Positions 14,282 through 22,002 of a stretch of DNA of 22,742 nucleotides are shown here, in pieces. A model generated the notes under the pieces. It searched no databases. It saw only the letters and a list, made by a program, of their open reading frames with translations, and was not told the DNA's origin. The translations under genes and the position numbers were made by a program. Location of the stretch: positions 13,389 through 36,130 of the forward strand of contig DBMG01000129.1 of assembly GCA_002304785.1 (NCBI GenBank), in the 5' to 3' direction. This stretch comes from Candidatus Accumulibacter sp. UBA704. Lineage in GTDB: Bacteria > Pseudomonadota > Gammaproteobacteria > Burkholderiales > Rhodocyclaceae. Position 1 is the stretch's first letter; the number at the start of each line of letters is the position of its first letter.

Positions 14282-15106
14282 ATGGGCAAGTTTGACGGCT
14301 ACGTTCTCGTATCCGATCTCGATGGAACCTTGATCGGGCGCGACCACAGCGTTTCGGACGAGAATGTCGCAGCCATTCGCGAGTTCGTCACCGAGGGCGG
14401 GCGTTTTCTCGGAGCAACCGGTCGGACCGAACTCAACGTGCGGCCCTATACCGTCGGCATTCCCCTGTCCTCGCCGTGGATCCTGTACAACGGCGCGGCG
14501 ATCTATGACTGGGAGAGTGCATCGTTCATTTACAAGGCACCGCTGCCGCGTTCGCTGGCGCAGGCGTTTGTGTGCCGCGTGATGGCGCAATTCCGTAAGG
14601 TCAATATCCAGGTGTATGCCGGCGGGCCGTTCTGCCAGGTGAATGCCGACGGGCAGCCGGATGCGATCGCCGTCCGGGAAAATCAGGCATTCGAGAACAA
14701 ACCCGTCGAGGCAATCACCGACGACTGGCTGAAGGTGCTGTTCTGCAGCGATACCCCGGAATACCTCGACGCCATCGAATCGCTCTTCGAAGGCGACCCC
14801 TTGCGCGGCGTGGCCCACAGCATGCGGTCGGGGCCGCGCTACTTCGAGGTGACCGCGCAGGGCGTTAACAAGGGAACGGCACTGGTGCACCTGAGGTCGC
14901 TCCTCGACCCCGAGCCGAGGTGCGTGGTGGCCATCGGCGACTACAACAACGACATCGAGATGCTTCAGGAGTCGGACATCCCCGCGGCGCCGGAGAGCGC
15001 GCTCGGCGAGGTCAAGCAGCACGCAAAGATCATCACGGCCTGCCATTCGCGCAGCGCCATCGCGGATCTGATCCGGAAACTTGCCGCCTCCGGCCAGTCC
15101 GCCTGA
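14282..15106 (+). CDS. HAD-IIB (Cof-type) phosphatase, probably for sugar phosphates
   Basis: A 274-residue soluble HAD hydrolase. Motif I is DLDGTL with nucleophile D12 and acid/base D14, motif II GATGR has T46, motif III is K197 in NKGTAL, and motif IV is GDYNND at 219-224. All catalytic residues are present. The C2B cap between about 85 and 185 marks the HAD-IIB/Cof group, whose characterised members mostly hydrolyse sugar phosphates and similar monoesters. GGAGG precedes the ATG. Spacing is 27 bases from the first permease and 11 bases to the second binding protein, so this gene joins the two transporter operons. The context suggests cytoplasmic dephosphorylation of an imported phosphate ester. 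Substrate is inference; phosphonate hydrolysis is less likely, since phosphonatase belongs to another HAD subclass. Confidence 0.9.
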   Translation: MGKFDGYVLVSDLDGTLIGRDHSVSDENVAAIREFVTEGGRFLGATGRTELNVRPYTVGIPLSSPWILYNGAAIYDWESASFIYKAPLPRSLAQAFVCRVMAQFRKVNIQVYAGGPFCQVNADGQPDAIAVRENQAFENKPVEAITDDWLKVLFCSDTPEYLDAIESLFEGDPLRGVAHSMRSGPRYFEVTAQGVNKGTALVHLRSLLDPEPRCVVAIGDYNNDIEMLQESDIPAAPESALGEVKQHAKIITACHSRSAIADLIRKLAASGQSA

Positions 15107-15117
15107 AGCTCCGGGCC

Positions 15118-16158
15118 ATGGGCGGAAAGCGCGTCTCTCGTCTTGTCGCTGCCGTATTTCTGGGGTGGCTGGTCGTGGCCGGGCCGGTCTGCGCGCAGAC
15201 GCGACGGATCAACGTGATCTGCTCGGTCCAGATCGAATGGTGCGAACTCGTCAAGAAGGCGTACCAGCAGGCCACGGGAGTCCGCATGGCGGTGATCCAC
15301 CGCAGCAGCATCGAAGCCCTGGCGCTGCTCATGGCGGAACGCAAGAACCCGCGCACCGACGTCTGGTTCGGCGGCACGGGCGATCCGCATTTGCAGGCGG
15401 CGGAACAGGGCTTGACCGTCGCGTACCGCTCGCGCCAGTTCGACGACCTGCAGCCTTGGGCGCAGGCCCAGGCGAAGCGGGGTGCGTTCCGGACCGTGGG
15501 GCTGTATTCCGGAGCGCTCGGCATCGCCTATAACCCGGAGCAGATCCGCCGCCTTGGCGTCGAAGCGCCGCGCTGCTGGAGGGATCTTGTCCGTCCTGAG
15601 TTTGAACGCCAGGTCATGATGGGCAATCCGACCTCGTCCGGAACCGGCTACCTGATCCTCTCGGCGCTGACGCAACTGTTCGGCGAAGACGGCGCTTTCG
15701 CTTACATGAAGAAGCTGCATCGTAATGTCGCGCAATACACCCATGGCGGACGGGGCAGCATCGAGAACGTCGTGCGTGGCGAGGCCAGCGTGGCGATCGG
15801 GTTCATGCACGACGCAATAACGGCACAGGAGCGGGGCGCCAAGCTGGCGTTTACCCTGCCGTGCGAGGGAGCGCCGGCGGAAATCGGATCGCTTTCCCTG
15901 GTCGCCGGCGGGGCCAATGCCGTCGAGGCCCGCGAATTCTACGAATGGGCGCTGAGTCCCGAGGCGCAGACGCTGGCCCGGCAGGCGAGCGCCTTCCAGT
16001 GGTCGTCCAACGCGCGGGTTTCGGGCGTCGCGGGGCTGCCGACGGCTGATATGTCGGGAATCATCGAATACGATCATCGCCGCTTCGGATCGTCGGAGGT
16101 GAGAAAGCGTCTGCTGACGCGCTGGGTCAACGAAGTCAATGCTCCGGGCAATGAGTGA
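15118..16158 (+). CDS. afuA: AfuA-like periplasmic binding protein, probable sugar-phosphate ligand
   Basis: About 346 residues with signal peptide MGGKRVSRLVAAVFLGWL...VCA and cleavage after residue 26. Family blocks are NVICSVQIEWCELVKKAYQ, ERKNPRTDVWFGGTGDPHLQAAEQGL, GNPTSSGTGY, GEASVAIGFMHDA and PCEGAPAEIGS. S63, H231, D232 and E255 become 37, 205, 206 and 229 after signal removal. These are the numbers I recall for hexose-phosphate contacts in Actinobacillus AfuA; the recollection needs checking, but the constant offset of 26 is striking. The FbpA Tyr pair is absent. The start is the ATG at 15118, 11 bases after the phosphatase, with only a weak ribosome site, suggesting coupled translation. 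An upstream open frame to 14920 is a shadow of the phosphatase gene. Confidence 0.88.
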   Translation: MGGKRVSRLVAAVFLGWLVVAGPVCAQTRRINVICSVQIEWCELVKKAYQQATGVRMAVIHRSSIEALALLMAERKNPRTDVWFGGTGDPHLQAAEQGLTVAYRSRQFDDLQPWAQAQAKRGAFRTVGLYSGALGIAYNPEQIRRLGVEAPRCWRDLVRPEFERQVMMGNPTSSGTGYLILSALTQLFGEDGAFAYMKKLHRNVAQYTHGGRGSIENVVRGEASVAIGFMHDAITAQERGAKLAFTLPCEGAPAEIGSLSLVAGGANAVEAREFYEWALSPEAQTLARQASAFQWSSNARVSGVAGLPTADMSGIIEYDHRRFGSSEVRKRLLTRWVNEVNAPGNE

Positions 16159-18394
16159 GACGCTGATCATGCGCGAGCATCTGCTTTCCCTCCACTTTCG
16201 ACTTCTGGGCCTCCTGGCCGGGTGGCTCGCGGTCGCGCTGCCGGCGCATGCCGTGGCGGGATTGCATCAGGCGGTTGCCGACGTGACGCCGGAGATCCAG
16301 GCCATGTTTCGTGCGCTGGGCAGTCTGGGGGAAGTCGCTCTGGGAGGCGGTTTGCTCGTTGCAGCCCTGTCTTTCTGGCCGCACTGGCACGGCACGGATC
16401 GGCCGGCGTGGCAGCGGTTCGCGGCGGTTTTCGGGTTATTCGGGGCGGCGGCGATCTTCCTTGCCGGAATTCCGGCGATGCAGCGCGCGACCGACATGGA
16501 GCCGGGGGTGCATGGCGTGCCGTCGCTTCTGCTCCTCATCGCAATGTTCGTGCTGTTTCTGGCCATTCACCGGAAGGAGGGCGAACCGCGGCACGTTGAT
16601 GCTTCCCGCGCGGAGACGGGATTTGCGTTGGTAGCGAGCGGTTGGATCGCCTTTCTCGTCATTCTCGTCGCGGTGCCGATCGCGTGTGCCTGGAGCCTCG
16701 TCTGGAATCGCGGCGGCAGTGGGTGGGGCGGTTTGTTCGGCGGTCTGGAGAGCCTGGTCAGCGCACGTTATTGGAGCCTCGGCTGCCTTGCCGGGGGCGG
16801 GGCGTGCGGTTCGGCCGTCAATTCGATCGTGCTCGGAATGCTCGTCGCCACGCTTGCGGGGCTTCTGGGTGCGGCGTTGGCGCTCTTCGTCCATCGGGCC
16901 GGATCGGCAGTGCGGCGTTCCGTCGCGGTATTGGCCTGCCTGCCGATGATCACGCCGCCGTTCCTGGTGGGGTTCGGACTGGCGCAACTGTTCGGCAAGG
17001 CCGGGCTGGTCAGCCTGATGCTCGAAACCGTCTTCGGGGTGACGAGTACGCGCTGGTTTTTCGGCGGGTACGGCGTGGCGATGGCGCAGATTTTCGCCTT
17101 CTTCCCGCTGGCCTACTTCATGGCCCTGCATGCGCTCGATTCGCTCGGTCGTGCGCAGATCGATGCCGCGAAGTACCTTGGCGCTTCGAACGCCGATGTG
17201 TTGCGTACCTTGGTGTTTCCGGTGTTGCGCGATCCGCTCGCGGTGGCGATGCTGGTGATCTTCGTCGAATCGCTGTCCGATGTCGGCAACCCGCTGGTGA
17301 TCGGCGGCAAGCTCCGGGTACTGCCCGCCGAGCTCTTCTACAGCAGCAGCAGCGAACTGGCCGCCAACGCGATGACCGGGGTGCCGGCGCTCCTGTTGGT
17401 GGTCATTGCCCTGGCAATGACCGCATTGAAGGATAACGTGGCGCGTCGGCCGGCAATTTCGGAAATGGAAGCCCCTTCTGGCGAACCCGGGCGCTGCGAC
17501 CTGCCGCGGACGCTGTCATGGTTGTCCGGCGTCCTGCTCGTGGCGACGGCCCTGGTTTTGATAGGCGTCTATGCGGCCATCGGAGTCGGGGCCTTTTCCG
17601 AGGGCGGGAAGGTGTTCGCTCCATTTACCCTCGACAATTTCTCGCGAGGTTTCGGCTTTACCCTGACAGCGGGCGGAATCGAGCTGACCGGGTCGGCGTG
17701 GGATTCCCTGCTGGCCAGCCTTTGGTGCGCGCTGCTGGCGTCACTGGCCGGCGGTGCAGCGGGCATGCTCATGGTCTGGACGCTCGGGAAGGTCGGCAAA
17801 CCATCGGCCCGCTTCGTCGGGAATCTTTCGTCGTATTTTTTCTCGATCCCGAGTGTGGTGATCGGAGCAGGCTTCATGTTGGCCTTTGGCAGTCTCGGGT
17901 TCTCCGAGTTGGGAGCGTGGTTCATGATCGTCCTGGCCATCCTGATCCGTAACCTGTCGATTTGCCTGCGTTTCGGTGCTATTGCCATGAGCCGTCTGGA
18001 TCGCGCGCAAATCGAAATGTCCGGCCTGCTGGGCGCGAGTTCGGCCACGACGTTTCTGCGCGTGGCGACGCCGACGTTGCGCCCGGTTTTCGTCGTCTGC
18101 GTGGCCTACGGCTTCATTCGCTCGATGACGACCCTCGGGTCGGTTCTCCTGTTATCTTCCGCGGAGAATCAGGTGGCCACGACCTTCATGATCGATCGTA
18201 TCGGCATCGGCGAGTTCGGGGTCGGTATGGCTTACGGCGTGGTGCTCGCGGGGTGCATCGCGGCGGTGTTGTCGGGCGGATGGCTGTTGATGTCGGCGCA
18301 CCGGCACTTGCCGGGCTGGGGGCAGGTCATGGCGGATCTTAAGGCGGCTATCGTGTTGGCAGAGAAGAACGGCGTGCGCGGAGTGGCGAGATGA
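16151..18394 (+). CDS. AfuB-like fused double permease with N-terminal membrane extension
   Basis: About 747 residues. Two MetI-type permease domains are fused, with EAA loops near 342 (DAAKYLGASNADVLRTLVFP) and 626 (EMSGLLGASSATTFLRVATP), counted from an ATG at 16139. In front of them is an extra region of roughly 145 residues. It has a signal-like hydrophobic segment at 21-42 ending in LPAHAVA and helices at about 65-81, 94-112 and 127-144, before the permease proper starts near 161. The first system's permease lacks this part. The start is uncertain: ATG 16139, 16151 and 16169 are all in frame and none has a clear ribosome site, so I chose 16151, which overlaps the binding-protein gene by eight bases. 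It should import the ligand of that protein. Confidence 0.9.
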   Translation: MSETLIMREHLLSLHFRLLGLLAGWLAVALPAHAVAGLHQAVADVTPEIQAMFRALGSLGEVALGGGLLVAALSFWPHWHGTDRPAWQRFAAVFGLFGAAAIFLAGIPAMQRATDMEPGVHGVPSLLLLIAMFVLFLAIHRKEGEPRHVDASRAETGFALVASGWIAFLVILVAVPIACAWSLVWNRGGSGWGGLFGGLESLVSARYWSLGCLAGGGACGSAVNSIVLGMLVATLAGLLGAALALFVHRAGSAVRRSVAVLACLPMITPPFLVGFGLAQLFGKAGLVSLMLETVFGVTSTRWFFGGYGVAMAQIFAFFPLAYFMALHALDSLGRAQIDAAKYLGASNADVLRTLVFPVLRDPLAVAMLVIFVESLSDVGNPLVIGGKLRVLPAELFYSSSSELAANAMTGVPALLLVVIALAMTALKDNVARRPAISEMEAPSGEPGRCDLPRTLSWLSGVLLVATALVLIGVYAAIGVGAFSEGGKVFAPFTLDNFSRGFGFTLTAGGIELTGSAWDSLLASLWCALLASLAGGAAGMLMVWTLGKVGKPSARFVGNLSSYFFSIPSVVIGAGFMLAFGSLGFSELGAWFMIVLAILIRNLSICLRFGAIAMSRLDRAQIEMSGLLGASSATTFLRVATPTLRPVFVVCVAYGFIRSMTTLGSVLLLSSAENQVATTFMIDRIGIGEFGVGMAYGVVLAGCIAAVLSGGWLLMSAHRHLPGWGQVMADLKAAIVLAEKNGVRGVAR

Positions 18395-18461
18395 TTCATC
18401 GGATGAGTCGCCGATACATCCGGTCCGGAGTGGTGGGTTCGTTGGCAATGGGAGTTGGCTG

Positions 18462-19559
18462 ATGGTGGGGTTTCACGGGGTTTCGATCGAAGCCAGGAAG
18501 GTGTCGCTTTCGCTCGGCGACAGGCGAGTGCTCACGGATATCGACCTGCGCATCGAGGCCGGTGATTTCTTCTGCCTGCTTGGTCCGTCGGGCGCGGGGA
18601 AAACGTCGTTCCTGCGGGTGATCGCCGGATTGGCGACGCCGGAAGCCGGGGAACTGCTTATCGACGGCGAGCGCGTGACCGCCAGGCCGCCGCAGAAACG
18701 TGGCGTGGGTATGGTGTTCCAGGGTCTCGGGTTGTGGCCGCACATGACGGTGGCGGAGACCGTCGGTTACGGCCTGGCGAGGCAACGTCTGCCGGACGAA
18801 ACGATACGCCGCAAGGTCGGGACGATGCTCGAATCCGTCGGCCTGACCGAGTTCGCTGAAAAGTACCCGGGAGAACTCTCCGGCGGTCAGCAGCAGAAGG
18901 TGGCGCTGGCGCGCGCACTGGCCGTCGAACCGCGCATCCTCCTGCTCGACCAGCCGCTGTCGGCGCTGGACCTGACGTTCCGAACCCAGTTGCTCGGCGA
19001 TATCCATGCCTTGCAGCGGGAACTCGGAATCACCACGGTGATGGTGACCCACGAACCGGAGGAGGCGCTGAGTGTCGCTGATCGGGTGGCCGTGATCCGT
19101 GATGGCGCAATCCGGCAGATCGGTTCGCCGGCGGCGCTCTACGACTACCCGGCCGACTCGTTCGTTGCCGCTTCGGTGGGCACCGCCAATCTGCTGGCAG
19201 GGAAAGTGTTCGAGGATGAAACAGGACAGATGCGCTTCAACTCCGACGCGACCGGCGATGTCCCCTTGTTCGAACGCCTGCATCGTCCGACGGCCGGATC
19301 TGCCCTGGCGTGCTTCCGACCGACGTCGGTGCGCTTTGCGCCCTACGACGCGATGACGGATACCTCCGATTCGGTCTGGATGACGGGGCGGATCGTGCGC
19401 AGCGAGTTTCGCGGCGGCTATCTGCGCTACAGTGTCAGCGTGGCGAATGAAACCGTCGTATGCGACCTGCCGCATCGCAAGGCGGCGCTGGCGCTGCCTG
19501 CGGGAAGCGAGATTCTGGTCGGCGTCGAAACAAGCCAGATAAGATTCATCAATGTCTGA
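18462..19559 (+). CDS. AfuC-like ABC importer ATPase with Gln in place of the catalytic Glu
   Basis: A 365-residue ATPase. Walker A is GPSGAGKT (41-48), the signature is LSGGQ (139-143), Walker B is ILLLD (159-163), the D-loop has D170 and the H-loop is H197. A TOBE-like C-terminal region runs from about 280. The residue after Walker B is Q164 (CAG at 18951-18953), where nearly all ABC ATPases have Glu. This Glu activates the attacking water, and Glu-to-Gln changes usually block hydrolysis and hold the ATP-bound dimer closed. The rest of the protein shows no decay. The ATG at 18462 has GGGAG seven bases before it and lies 67 bases after the permease gene. It is the natural partner of the double permease, but a mixed dimer with the first ATPase is conceivable. 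Confidence 0.92.
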   Translation: MVGFHGVSIEARKVSLSLGDRRVLTDIDLRIEAGDFFCLLGPSGAGKTSFLRVIAGLATPEAGELLIDGERVTARPPQKRGVGMVFQGLGLWPHMTVAETVGYGLARQRLPDETIRRKVGTMLESVGLTEFAEKYPGELSGGQQQKVALARALAVEPRILLLDQPLSALDLTFRTQLLGDIHALQRELGITTVMVTHEPEEALSVADRVAVIRDGAIRQIGSPAALYDYPADSFVAASVGTANLLAGKVFEDETGQMRFNSDATGDVPLFERLHRPTAGSALACFRPTSVRFAPYDAMTDTSDSVWMTGRIVRSEFRGGYLRYSVSVANETVVCDLPHRKAALALPAGSEILVGVETSQIRFINV

Positions 19560-19580
19560 AGGAAACATCAGGGGTTCGGG

Positions 19581-20456
19581 GTGGATATACTGAGGATTCG
19601 CTCGTTCGTCACCGTGGCACGCCTCGGGAACGTGACCCGGGCGGCGGAGGCGCTGCACCTTACGCAGCCGGCGGTGACCGGGCACATCCGGACGATGGAA
19701 CAGGAGCTCGGCGTCGCGTTGTTCCAGCGTACCGCCAACCGCATCGAACTGACCAAGGCCGGGGTCGCGCTGCTGCCGGATGCGGAACGCGTCCTGTCCG
19801 ATTTCAACCTCCTGCTCAGCCATGCCAAGTCGATCAAGGGCGAGGTGACCGGAAGCCTCAACTTCGCCATGGTCGACGATATCGAGTTCCAGCGCATCGG
19901 GAATTTCCTGCGCGGACTGCGCGCGGCGTTTCCGCTGTTGCAGTTGCGCACGACGAATTGCTCGTCCGAGGAAGTCATCGAACGGGTCATCGCCGGAAAA
20001 TGCGACGCCGGATTCTGCATCGTAGACGCCGTGCCGCCGGAACTGGGCGAAATCCGCTTGCGCACGGTCAACTACGTCGTTCTGGCGCCCGCAACGTTGC
20101 GTGATTCGCTCGGCAAGGCCGGCTGGCGGGATGTTGCCGCGATGCCGTGGATTTCCCCACCCGGGCGAAGCCATGTGCGAGCGATACAGAACGCCATGTT
20201 CGCCAACCAGGGCCTGGCGCCGAATGTGGTTATCGAGTGCGATCAACTGGCGGCGATCGAAGGCATGGTGCGATCCGGCCTCGGCCTCGCCCTGATGCGC
20301 GAGGACGTGGCGACCGAGATGGCGGCCGAAGGCGAATTCTTCATCTGGCCGCACGCGAGCCTGACGAGCAAGGTCGTGTTCGTCTACCGTGCCAGCGAGG
20401 AATCGAATCCGGCAACGATCGGCATGATTTCGGTGTTGCGGAAGAGCTGGGAATAG
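19581..20456 (+). CDS. LysR-type regulator at the end of the ABC transporter run
   Basis: A 291-residue LysR protein: winged HTH at 1-60 (NVTRAAEALHLTQPAVTGHIRTMEQELG) and effector domain from about 90. It starts at GTG 19581 with AGGGG six bases upstream, 21 bases after the second ATPase gene and on the same strand. It is therefore probably co-transcribed, which is less usual for LysR genes than divergent placement. It may control the transporter operons, for example through the inverted repeat at 10241-10281. The effector is unknown; a phosphorylated substrate or product of the HAD enzyme is a reasonable guess. It belongs to a different LysR branch from the two CrgA-like regulators in the left half. 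Confidence 0.93.
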   Translation: MDILRIRSFVTVARLGNVTRAAEALHLTQPAVTGHIRTMEQELGVALFQRTANRIELTKAGVALLPDAERVLSDFNLLLSHAKSIKGEVTGSLNFAMVDDIEFQRIGNFLRGLRAAFPLLQLRTTNCSSEEVIERVIAGKCDAGFCIVDAVPPELGEIRLRTVNYVVLAPATLRDSLGKAGWRDVAAMPWISPPGRSHVRAIQNAMFANQGLAPNVVIECDQLAAIEGMVRSGLGLALMREDVATEMAAEGEFFIWPHASLTSKVVFVYRASEESNPATIGMISVLRKSWE

Positions 20457-20466
20457 GGGACCTGCT

Positions 20467-20916
20467 TCACATCGTCTTGCGCAGCACCCGCATCGCCGAA
20501 TACTCGAATCCCAGCCGTTTGTAGAACGCCAGTGCCGGCGCGTTGTCCTTGTCGGCGAGCAGCGTGACACGCGGCAGGCCGTTGGCGGCGGCCCAGGCGA
20601 GGATGTGTTCGACGAGCTTGCGTCCAAGCCCGCTGCCGCGGCGAGCCGCCTTGACGATCACGTCTTCGAGCAGGATCACCCGCCGACCCTCGGCCGTGCT
20701 CACGGTGAACAGCGCGTTGGCCATGCCGGCGACACTGTCGTCGACACGCACAACAAAAAGCCGCCCGATGGCGGGATTGTCGAGGATCAGGCGCAGACCG
20801 GCGAGCTGTTTGTGCCGCTCGGGCTGGAAATCGCTTTCCAGCGTGAACAATTCGGCGAGCAGGTCGGCCATCGGCTCCAGGTCGTCGGCGGTGGCGAAAT
20901 CGATGGTGGCGTTCAT
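20467..20916 (-). CDS. GNAT family N-acetyltransferase
   Basis: A 149-residue single-domain GNAT enzyme that would transfer an acetyl group from acetyl-CoA to an amine. The order is standard: strand and helix at 1-40, central strands around RLFVVRVDDSVAGMANALFTV, the acetyl-CoA loop RGSGLG (R93-G98) after VILLEDVIVKA, and the C-terminal NAPALAFYKRLGFEYS. The acceptor cannot be predicted. The ATG is two bases beyond the modC stop on the same strand, so it is very likely the last gene of the modBC operon. It converges with the LysR gene, with only ten bases between their stops and no visible terminator. Confidence 0.92.
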   Translation of the reverse strand: MNATIDFATADDLEPMADLLAELFTLESDFQPERHKQLAGLRLILDNPAIGRLFVVRVDDSVAGMANALFTVSTAEGRRVILLEDVIVKAARRGSGLGRKLVEHILAWAAANGLPRVTLLADKDNAPALAFYKRLGFEYSAMRVLRKTM

Positions 20917-20918
20917 GG

Positions 20919-22001
20919 CTATCCAATCAGGGCAACGGCTTTGATGTGCGCCCAGAGATCCATACCCGGTTGTATCGCGAGTTGGGCAGCCGAGCGCTTG
21001 GTCAGGCGGGCGATCAGCGGGGTGGTCCCGACATCCAGCCGGACCAGCGCCTGCGCCGGATGGGAGTCGTCGGCGATGGCCGAAACGCTTGCCGGCAGGG
21101 CGTTGAGGATGCTGGTGTCTTCCCCTTTGCCGTGCGACAGGCTGACGTCACGGGCGAGGATGCGCACGCGCGCGCGATGACCGAGCGGCATGCCGTTGTC
21201 GCGCACCCAGAGGCTGCCGCCGGCAAACTGGACGCGGATGAGATGCCACTGGGTGTCGCGTACGGCGACCGTGGCTTCGATCACCACGCCGGCATCCTCG
21301 CCCAGGCGGATCGGCAGGTCGAGCCGCGCCAGCGTGTCGGCTAGTGGGCCGTTGGCCAGCACTTTGCCGTCCTCCATGGCCACGATATGGTCGGCGAGGC
21401 GCGCCACTTCGTCGGGCGAGTGGCTGACGTAGAGCACTGGGATATCCAGTTCATCGTGCAGGCGTTCGAGGTAAGGCAGGATCTCCTGCTTGCGCTTGAG
21501 GTCCAGCGCGGCCAGCGGTTCGTCCATAAGCAGAAGGCGCGGGCTGACGGCGAGCGCACGGGCGATGGCCGCGCGCTGGCGTTCGCCGCCGGAAAGCCGG
21601 TCCGGCTTGCGTTCGAGAAGGTGGCCGATGCCGACCAGTTCGATGGCGTGATCGAGGCGGACCCGCTGCGGGTCGCTCATGCGCTTCATCCCATAGCGCA
21701 GGTTGCCGAGTACAGTCAGGTGCGGGAAGAGGCTGGCTTCCTGGAAGACGTAGCCGAGGGGACGCTTATGCGTCGGTAACCATTGCCGGTCGTCCTGCCA
21801 GACTTCGCCGTTGACCGTCAGCCTTCCCGCACGGGCGTGTTCCAATCCGGCGATGCAACGCAGCAAGGTGGTCTTGCCGGAACCGGAGTGGCCGAACAGC
21901 GCGGTGACGCCGCGCCCTGGTAGAACCAGGTCGACATCAAGGGTGAAACCGGGCCAGTCCAGGCGGAAGCGGGCGTCGATGGTGTTCGTCGTTGCCTTCA
22001 T
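20919..22001 (-). CDS. modC: Molybdate ABC importer ATPase ModC
   Basis: A 360-residue ATPase that powers molybdate (and tungstate) uptake through ModB. Walker A is GHSGSGKT at 37-44, with the signature LSGGE, Walker B LLLMDEPLAALD with its catalytic Glu, and the H-loop in YVSHSPDEVARLADH. The opening FTLDVDLVLPGRGVTALFGHSGSGKTT and the LERLHDELDIPVLYVSHSPDEV block are characteristic of ModC. A Mop/TOBE domain that can bind oxyanion and sense cell molybdate covers about 290-357 (SILNALPASVSAIADDSHPAQALVRLDVG...). It starts one base after the modB stop. It is complete and typical. Confidence 0.95.
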   Translation of the reverse strand: MKATTNTIDARFRLDWPGFTLDVDLVLPGRGVTALFGHSGSGKTTLLRCIAGLEHARAGRLTVNGEVWQDDRQWLPTHKRPLGYVFQEASLFPHLTVLGNLRYGMKRMSDPQRVRLDHAIELVGIGHLLERKPDRLSGGERQRAAIARALAVSPRLLLMDEPLAALDLKRKQEILPYLERLHDELDIPVLYVSHSPDEVARLADHIVAMEDGKVLANGPLADTLARLDLPIRLGEDAGVVIEATVAVRDTQWHLIRVQFAGGSLWVRDNGMPLGHRARVRILARDVSLSHGKGEDTSILNALPASVSAIADDSHPAQALVRLDVGTTPLIARLTKRSAAQLAIQPGMDLWAHIKAVALIG

Positions 22002-22002
22002 C

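Noticed and set aside
13388..15046. A 552-codon minus-strand open frame
   Set aside because: Antisense to the first permease and HAD genes, whose motifs are intact; no domain on the minus strand.
18396..20627. A 743-codon open frame on the minus strand
   Set aside because: It runs antisense through the second ATPase and the LysR gene, both of which have full family motifs. Its translation is Arg/His/Gln-rich with no domain, as expected from a GC-rich shadow frame.
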